DNA of 19,028 nt from Alteromonas_E sp964230255 (GTDB lineage Bacteria; Pseudomonadota; Gammaproteobacteria; Enterobacterales; Alteromonadaceae). The notes under the pieces are model-generated. The model did no database searches and had not been told where the DNA came from. It saw only the letters and a program-made list of their open reading frames with translations. A program made the translations under genes and the position numbers. The stretch spans positions 1-19,028 of the forward strand of contig CAXRGW010000015.1 in NCBI GenBank assembly GCA_964230255.1, read 5' to 3'. How positions within the stretch are numbered: the first letter of the stretch is position 1; the number at the start of each line of letters is the position of its first letter. Positions 14,525 to 19,028 of the stretch are shown here, piece by piece.

Positions 14525-15673
14525 ATGCAGAACTTTACGTTTCACAACCCTACTATGGTGAAATTCGGCAAGGGCAGTATTGCTAAATTAAGCAAGATGT
14601 TATCGCCTCAAGATAAAATTCTTATGCTCTATGGCGGTGGCAGCATTAAAAAGAATGGTGTTTATCAGCAAGTCATTGATGCCACAGACAGCATAGATAT
14701 TGTAGAGTTCGGTGGCATAGAAGCAAACCCCGAGTACAGTACATTGATGCGTGCAGTTGAATTGGCACGCGAGGAAGAAATTACGTTCATTCTCGCTGTT
14801 GGTGGCGGTTCGGTTATCGATGGTGCTAAGTTTGTCGCTGCAGCGTTCTCATACCGCGGTGACGCATGGGAAATACTCAACGGGGGTAGGATTCAATCAG
14901 CCATACCAATGGGTTGTATTTTAACGCTTCCAGCAACGGGTAGTGAAACCAATACAGGTGCCGTAGTAAATCGCAGCGAACACAAACTCAAAAAAGCATT
15001 CGCAAGTCCCAAGGTGCAGCCACAATTCGCTATCCTCGATCCAGAAGTCACTTATTCATTGCCCACTAGGCAATTGATCAATGGCGTTATTGACCCCTTC
15101 GTCCACGTGATTGAACAATACTTAACCTACCCTACTGGTGCTAGCGTGCAAGAGCGCTTTGCAGAATCAATCCTGATCAACCTGATCGACATAGGCAAGG
15201 AAGCAATTGCCAACACAGAGTATAATATCCGCGCGAATTTAATGTGGAATGCAACCCAAGCAATGAATGGCCTGATCGGTGCCGGTGTGCCACAAGATTG
15301 GTCAACACATATGATTGGTCACGAGCTAACTGCTGCCTATGGTTTAGATCACGCTGCAACTTTGGCCATCGTGCTACCGCGATTAATGAACGCAAAGCGT
15401 GCGGAAAAACACCGAAAATTGCTCCAATATGCACAGCGTGTGTGGAACATTGACACTGCAGACGAAGAAGCCGCTATTGATGAGGCGATCGCGAAAACTG
15501 AAGACTTCTTCCGTGACTTAGGCATGAAGACACGTCTGCAAGAATATGATATTGATGCTGATGCCGCCGAAGTTGTAAAGCAAGGCTTGATCACTAACGG
15601 TTTTTTGAAATTGGGGGAGCGTCAAGATATTACACCTGACGACGCGGCCCAAATTATCACCGCCTCGGTCTAA
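14525..15673 (+). CDS. yqhD: NADPH-dependent aldehyde reductase / iron-type alcohol dehydrogenase
   Basis: A 382-aa group III alcohol dehydrogenase, strongly like E. coli YqhD (387 aa), which reduces a wide range of aldehydes with NADPH and helps detoxify lipid-peroxidation products. Seen: YGGGSIKKNGV (residues 36-46, nucleotide site, as in YqhD), AVGGGSVIDGAKF (91-103), LPATGSETN, and the metal ligands Asp190, His194, His262 and His276 (IDPFVHVIEQY, THMIGHELTAAYGLDH). The ATG at 14525 is chosen because it has a GAGGAAAA ribosome binding site and its first residues (MQNFTFHNPT) align with YqhD; the in-frame ATG at 14495 is not needed. It is divergent from the thiamine operon and looks monocistronic. 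No nearby yqhC-type regulator is present. Confidence 0.93.
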   Translation: MQNFTFHNPTMVKFGKGSIAKLSKMLSPQDKILMLYGGGSIKKNGVYQQVIDATDSIDIVEFGGIEANPEYSTLMRAVELAREEEITFILAVGGGSVIDGAKFVAAAFSYRGDAWEILNGGRIQSAIPMGCILTLPATGSETNTGAVVNRSEHKLKKAFASPKVQPQFAILDPEVTYSLPTRQLINGVIDPFVHVIEQYLTYPTGASVQERFAESILINLIDIGKEAIANTEYNIRANLMWNATQAMNGLIGAGVPQDWSTHMIGHELTAAYGLDHAATLAIVLPRLMNAKRAEKHRKLLQYAQRVWNIDTADEEAAIDEAIAKTEDFFRDLGMKTRLQEYDIDADAAEVVKQGLITNGFLKLGERQDITPDDAAQIITASV

Positions 15674-15677
15674 CGGT

Positions 15678-15700
15678 AGCCGGCTTAATTAAAGCCGGCT
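15678..15700. terminator. Hairpin between convergent yqhD and thioesterase genes
   Basis: AGCCGGCTT, loop AATTA, AAGCCGGCT: a 9-bp perfect GC-rich stem located between the two converging stops (15673 and 15711). There is no long T run on either side, so it is a plausible but not ideal bidirectional terminator. Confidence 0.55.
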
Positions 15701-15710
15701 AATGTCCAAT

Positions 15711-16133
15711 TTAATTGGCCGGCATTAAGTTCAACGTTTTTAATTCATCTGTTGTTTGCTGCTCTAAAGCATCCTTAGTTTTATTGTGCGCAACAGGGTG
15801 GCGTGTTTCAGGGTCAACCTGAACAAACACAATATCATCCGCTAAACAGATAGTTTTCTTGGTTGCCTTATTGCGCACCAAGCATGTCACCGTAATCGAT
15901 GTCCTACCCACTGCCTTAGTCGCAAGACCAAATTCCACTATGTCACCTTGTAAGGCCGGAGACTCAAAACTAATCTCACCGATGTGTTTAGTTACCAAGC
16001 AATTTGTTTCGAGCTGACAAATTGCGTAAATCGCCGCCTCTTCATCAATCCATTCGAGTGCACGACCGCCAAACAAAGAACCGGCATAATTCAGATCACC
16101 AGGCATTACGAGTCGACGAGATAAAAACCGCAT
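15711..16133 (-). CDS. Acyl-CoA thioesterase, hotdog fold (YciA/ACOT type)
   Basis: A 140-aa single hotdog-domain protein that should hydrolyse acyl-CoA thioesters. The family signature LVMPGDLNYAGSLFGGRALEWIDE is at residues 8-31, with the catalytic Asp of the GxxxxxxD pattern at about position 30. This is followed by GEISFESPALQGDIVEFGL (about 52-70) and VGRTSITVTCLVRN. The length fits YciA-like enzymes (130-150 aa). It is divergent from tmcA, with a 54-bp gap, and convergent with yqhD. TAGGAAAAGTT precedes the ATG, a good ribosome binding site. Acyl-chain preference cannot be read from the sequence. Confidence 0.88.
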   Translation of the reverse strand: MRFLSRRLVMPGDLNYAGSLFGGRALEWIDEEAAIYAICQLETNCLVTKHIGEISFESPALQGDIVEFGLATKAVGRTSITVTCLVRNKATKKTICLADDIVFVQVDPETRHPVAHNKTKDALEQQTTDELKTLNLMPAN

Positions 16134-16187
16134 AACTTTTCCTATACAATAACGAAATCAGAACTTTAGAACTAACTACAAGTATAG

Positions 16188-18188
16188 ATGATTGCTGAAA
16201 GTGATGCTGTTAAACAAATTGAAGACTGGTTAACACTGCGTTGTCAGTCTGTTAATCATCGTCAAATATTTTTGCTATGTGGCGATGAAGAGTGGCAGCA
16301 GACAATAGCCGAATCTACGATTGACGGTTTTAACAAACATTACAATTGCAAATTGTCTTGCCCATGGTATGGCGAACGGCTCAGCGGTGAAGACACTCTC
16401 TCCACTCACCCAAATCAACTTATTGGGCAGCAAACCGCTTTGGTGACTATTAACGCCCTTGAGCGATTACTTGCGAGGCAACTATTGGTATTAGCGGGTA
16501 CGATTGAACATCAAGGTTTATTGATTGTTTTATGCCCACCACTTAATGACTGGCAGCAGTCATGGTCTTTTCTAGCCAAACAATCATATGGTGTTGAGAC
16601 CACAGAAAGTAATTTTGCAGCCTATTTTCGGGAAGCGATATTTACCGACACTGGCACGGCAATTATTGACCAATTTACCGGTAAAGTGCGTCTTCCATTA
16701 GCGCGGCTTAGCCAAGCGCGGCTTAGCCAAGCTCGGCCAGACAGCATTGATCACTTGCCGTTTGCATCAAGAGAACAACATAGTATAGGCCAAGAATTAC
16801 TCGCGTCACTCGGTACAACTGGCAACCATATCATTAGTCTGACGGCTAAACGCGGTAGAGGAAAGACGTGGCTAATGGGCTGGCTCTGTCGCGAATTAAT
16901 AACCGCTGGTAAAAAAGTCGCTGTCATTTCTTCTCGGGCATCTGCGCTACAACCATTGTTTGCCCAAACCGACATAAGCAACTCGGCAGGGAATTTATCC
17001 TTTTATGCACCTGACGCTCTTAACTTTGATGAAGCAAGTTGTGATCTATTACTCATTGACGAAGCGGCAAGCATCCCTATTCCGGTGTTGCTAAAACTTT
17101 GTAACGCCCGCTGTAACTGCATTTTGAGCACTACGGTAGATGGGTACGAAGGTACGGGGCAAGGCTATCTAAATCGGTTGTTACCTGAAGTTCAATCGCG
17201 TTATCAAGGTTTCAATGAACTATCTTTACAGCAACCGTTGCGATGGCAAGAAAGCGATAGCCTAGAACGCCTGTTAGATAACATATTCTTTTTGACAACA
17301 GATATGCCAACACCACAGAAATTGGCCTCTGGGGGCAACGTTGACTATTTTGCTGTAAGCAAAGAGCAATTACTCAATGAGCCGAATTTACTAGAGCAAG
17401 TTTATACACTGCTAAAGCTCGCCCACTACCAAACAACTGCAGACGACTTGATTCGGTTATTAGACTGTCCTGATCAATCACTATACATAGCACGCTCTGA
17501 ATTAAGCGTAGAAGGTGTAATGTTAGTCATCGAAGAAGGAAATGCACAGGTTTCAGCATTGAGTAATGAAATTAGTTCAGGACAACGACGCGTAGCTGGC
17601 CATATGTCGTTACAGCTAAGTTCATTTGAAGCACGCGAGCCCGCCTTTTGTGCGTTGCGACTGTTACGTATAAACCGCATCGCGGTCGCTAAACAACACA
17701 GGCGACAAGGGATAGCTTCTGGTTTAATTGAGTTTTTAAGAAAACAAGCAACTCGCCTCACCAGAATTGATGCCCTCACGACCATATTTGGTAGTCAACC
17801 AGAATTAGAGCACTTCTGGCAAAATACAGGCTTCTCATTCCATTACCGCGGACGTAAAACCAATAAAGCCAGCAATGCTGAAAATGTACTTTATGTATTA
17901 CCAATAAGTAATAATGGAACACACTGTTTCGTCAATAACAAACGTCTAACAACAGCCAAACACAAAGCAAAAATAAAGGACTTTATTGCTGGTTACCGCA
18001 CATTACTTCATTGTCGCGACAGCTTTGCCTGGCTCCGTGAACAAGCGAATCAGAAGGATGCCTCAAGCATACTATTAAAGTTGGAGCTGACACCGAAAAA
18101 ACTGCAAATAAGAGACTTTTTTGAGTTTGGTATAACAACCGAATCAGAATTAAAAACGTTCTTAGCCGAACTTGTAAACCAACACTAA
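16188..18188 (+). CDS. tmcA: tRNA(Met) cytidine acetyltransferase
   Basis: Makes N4-acetylcytidine at the wobble position of elongator tRNA-Met, using ATP and acetyl-CoA. At 666 aa it is close to E. coli TmcA (671). Domains: N-terminal DUF1726-like part; RNA-helicase-like ATPase with P-loop AKRGRGKT (220-227) and Walker B LLLIDEAASIP (287-297); GNAT domain with INRIAVAKQHRRQGIASGL (495-513); C-terminal tRNA-binding part. A perfect 15-bp tandem duplication adds ARLSQ twice at residues 172-181, in a linker before the ATPase core. No clear Shine-Dalgarno precedes the ATG (ACTACAAGTATAG), so translation may be weak or the leader short. An IS4 relic begins within tens of bases after its stop. Confidence 0.95.
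   Translation: MIAESDAVKQIEDWLTLRCQSVNHRQIFLLCGDEEWQQTIAESTIDGFNKHYNCKLSCPWYGERLSGEDTLSTHPNQLIGQQTALVTINALERLLARQLLVLAGTIEHQGLLIVLCPPLNDWQQSWSFLAKQSYGVETTESNFAAYFREAIFTDTGTAIIDQFTGKVRLPLARLSQARLSQARPDSIDHLPFASREQHSIGQELLASLGTTGNHIISLTAKRGRGKTWLMGWLCRELITAGKKVAVISSRASALQPLFAQTDISNSAGNLSFYAPDALNFDEASCDLLLIDEAASIPIPVLLKLCNARCNCILSTTVDGYEGTGQGYLNRLLPEVQSRYQGFNELSLQQPLRWQESDSLERLLDNIFFLTTDMPTPQKLASGGNVDYFAVSKEQLLNEPNLLEQVYTLLKLAHYQTTADDLIRLLDCPDQSLYIARSELSVEGVMLVIEEGNAQVSALSNEISSGQRRVAGHMSLQLSSFEAREPAFCALRLLRINRIAVAKQHRRQGIASGLIEFLRKQATRLTRIDALTTIFGSQPELEHFWQNTGFSFHYRGRKTNKASNAENVLYVLPISNNGTHCFVNNKRLTTAKHKAKIKDFIAGYRTLLHCRDSFAWLREQANQKDASSILLKLELTPKKLQIRDFFEFGITTESELKTFLAELVNQH
16701..16730 (+). 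repeat. 15-bp perfect tandem duplication inside tmcA
   Basis: gcgcggcttagccaa occurs twice back to back, in frame, encoding ARLSQ-ARLSQ. A third, diverged half unit (gctcggcca, ARP) follows. Two identical copies point to a recent slippage event. Confidence 0.9.
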
Positions 18189-18993
18189 GACTCACTAAGA
18201 TACAGATAAAAACGCCCCTGCGGGGTGATGCCAGTCAGTTTACTAGCGCTATGAATGGGCGTGAATATGAAAAAGGCAACAACATCAGGCTTCTTACTGC
18301 GCAAGGTGTATTTAGACCGGTGCATCCCTTGTTTCATTTCTCGGAAGCCAAGCTCAATTTCCCATCGCTGCGGATAGAGTTCTGTTATCTCATCATAGGG
18401 ATAACGTAGGGCATCAATAAGTGAACTCAACACCCGATAGGTTTTCCCATTAAGTTGATAGGACGTTAAACGAGCGGTAAGGAGGTGACTCGATACCTCC
18501 ATCAAACGACACATCCTAATGTGAGGATAGCCATCTTCAGTTCGCACGCCGCCATCACAACCGAAAGCCTCGCGGTTCGCGTCATTGTCATCCGCACGGT
18601 AAACCACACCGTCAACCGCCAACACGTTGAGTCCTAACCATTGTTCAAACGTCTTGGTGGCAAAGGTCTGTCGTGCTGACAGTCCAAACGTGTGCATCAC
18701 TGCTTCATAGTCTAAGCGTTGTCTGGCTTGCACCAATGCACTAGGGGCTACTAATTTATGTTTTCCTGGTAGAGAAATATCTTATCAACTCGCGATATCC
18801 CAAACAGACTCATACCAATAACTGACCACATCACCGCTTCTAACGGCAACCTTCTACGTCTCACTGTCGCGACGCCAGCATACTCAAACGCTTGCTCTAA
18901 GATATGAGCATCAAGATAGGAGGTGAGTTTTTCTAAAGAGTTAATGTCGTCTAAGAAAGAAGATGTATCATCGAACGCTTGAACAAGAGACAT
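18185..18993 (-). pseudogene. IS4-family transposase relic
   Basis: The N-terminus (from 18993) has the IS4 N-terminal domain, with LEQAFEYAGVATVRRRRLP and VMWSVIGMSLF. Near 18775-18805 the frame breaks, and the alternative frame reads WDIAS, two stops (TGA TAA), then DISLPGKHKLVAPSALVQARQRL, so a small out-of-frame deletion and nonsense changes are present. The second part has the first catalytic Asp (VLAVDGVVYR) and the YREMK-like Glu region (YPQRWEIELGFREMKQGMH). HLLT is joined directly to ARLTSYQLNGKTYRV, so the block that should hold the second catalytic Asp is missing. The C-terminal domain is also lost after LRSKKPD. The last codons are terminator sequence. Inactive. Confidence 0.85.
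18208..18225 (-). terminator. Intrinsic terminator at the left end of the IS4 relic
   Basis: On the minus strand CCCC-GCA-GGGG (extendable to 6 bp with flanking bases) is followed by CGTTTTTATC. It ends minus-strand transcripts coming from the transposase relic, 20 bp from the tmcA stop. Confidence 0.65.
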
Positions 18994-19028
18994 AAAAAAA
19001 TCCGATACCAGTAAACTAATATCGGATT
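18994..19028 (-). terminator. Intrinsic terminator just upstream of the IS4 relic
   Basis: On the minus strand AATCCGATA pairs with TATCGGATT (9-bp stem, 12-nt loop) and runs into seven T's directly before the transposase ATG. It would stop transcription entering from the right, outside the window. Its loop contains AGTTTACTGG, which matches in inverted orientation AGTTTACTAG at 18237-18246, a possible trace of the IS terminal repeats. Confidence 0.7.

Overview
The window reads as a chromosome segment from a marine-type gammaproteobacterium, close to the Alteromonadales in gene content. The evidence is a lysS-prfB pair, a holD-rimI-prfC locus, tmcA, a YqhD-type alcohol dehydrogenase and a TPP-riboswitch-controlled TonB receptor operon for thiamine. 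Species cannot be told from sequence reading alone.

Layout. (1) Positions 9-6761, all on the minus strand, hold a translation block: prfC (RF3), argS, an NADPH-dependent FMN reductase, prfB (RF2, with its programmed +1 frameshift) and lysS. (2) Positions 6762-9201 are an accessory insert. It carries a 'mobile mystery protein' A/B pair (an XRE-type regulator plus a Fic-domain protein), an unusual upstream array of 18-bp palindromes spaced exactly 33 bp apart, an 84-bp segment bounded by 14-bp perfect inverted repeats, and an IS6-family element with a frameshifted transposase. (3) Immediately beyond the IS, at 9202-9281, lies a second prfC start: 27 codons, followed by rimI and holD in the usual gammaproteobacterial order. 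A 20-bp sequence (the HPDAGKT region of prfC) is identical in the intact prfC and in this remnant. This is the footprint left by elements that integrate into the 5' end of prfC and supply a replacement 5' end, as SXT/R391-family ICEs do. I read the insert as the eroded remains of such an element. No integrase or conjugation genes remain in the window.

(4) Positions 10272-10387 hold tRNA-Trp and a strong promoter. (5) Positions 10396-14424 are a minus-strand thiamine uptake and salvage operon: promoter, TPP riboswitch with a readable Shine-Dalgarno sequestering switch, TonB-dependent receptor, YkoF-like thiamine-binding protein, PnuT-type permease and a small-molecule kinase (probably thiamine kinase). 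The last genes overlap. (6) On the plus strand are a YqhD-like NADPH aldehyde reductase (14525-15673) and tmcA (16188-18188), with a convergent hotdog acyl-CoA thioesterase between them. (7) The right end (18189-19028) is a decayed IS4-family transposase with a frameshift, stops and internal deletions, flanked by two minus-strand terminators.

The points most worth a second look are the prfC-targeting insertion with its chimeric RF3 gene, and the phased operator array in front of the Fic/XRE pair, whose promoter elements sit inside two of the array's palindromes.
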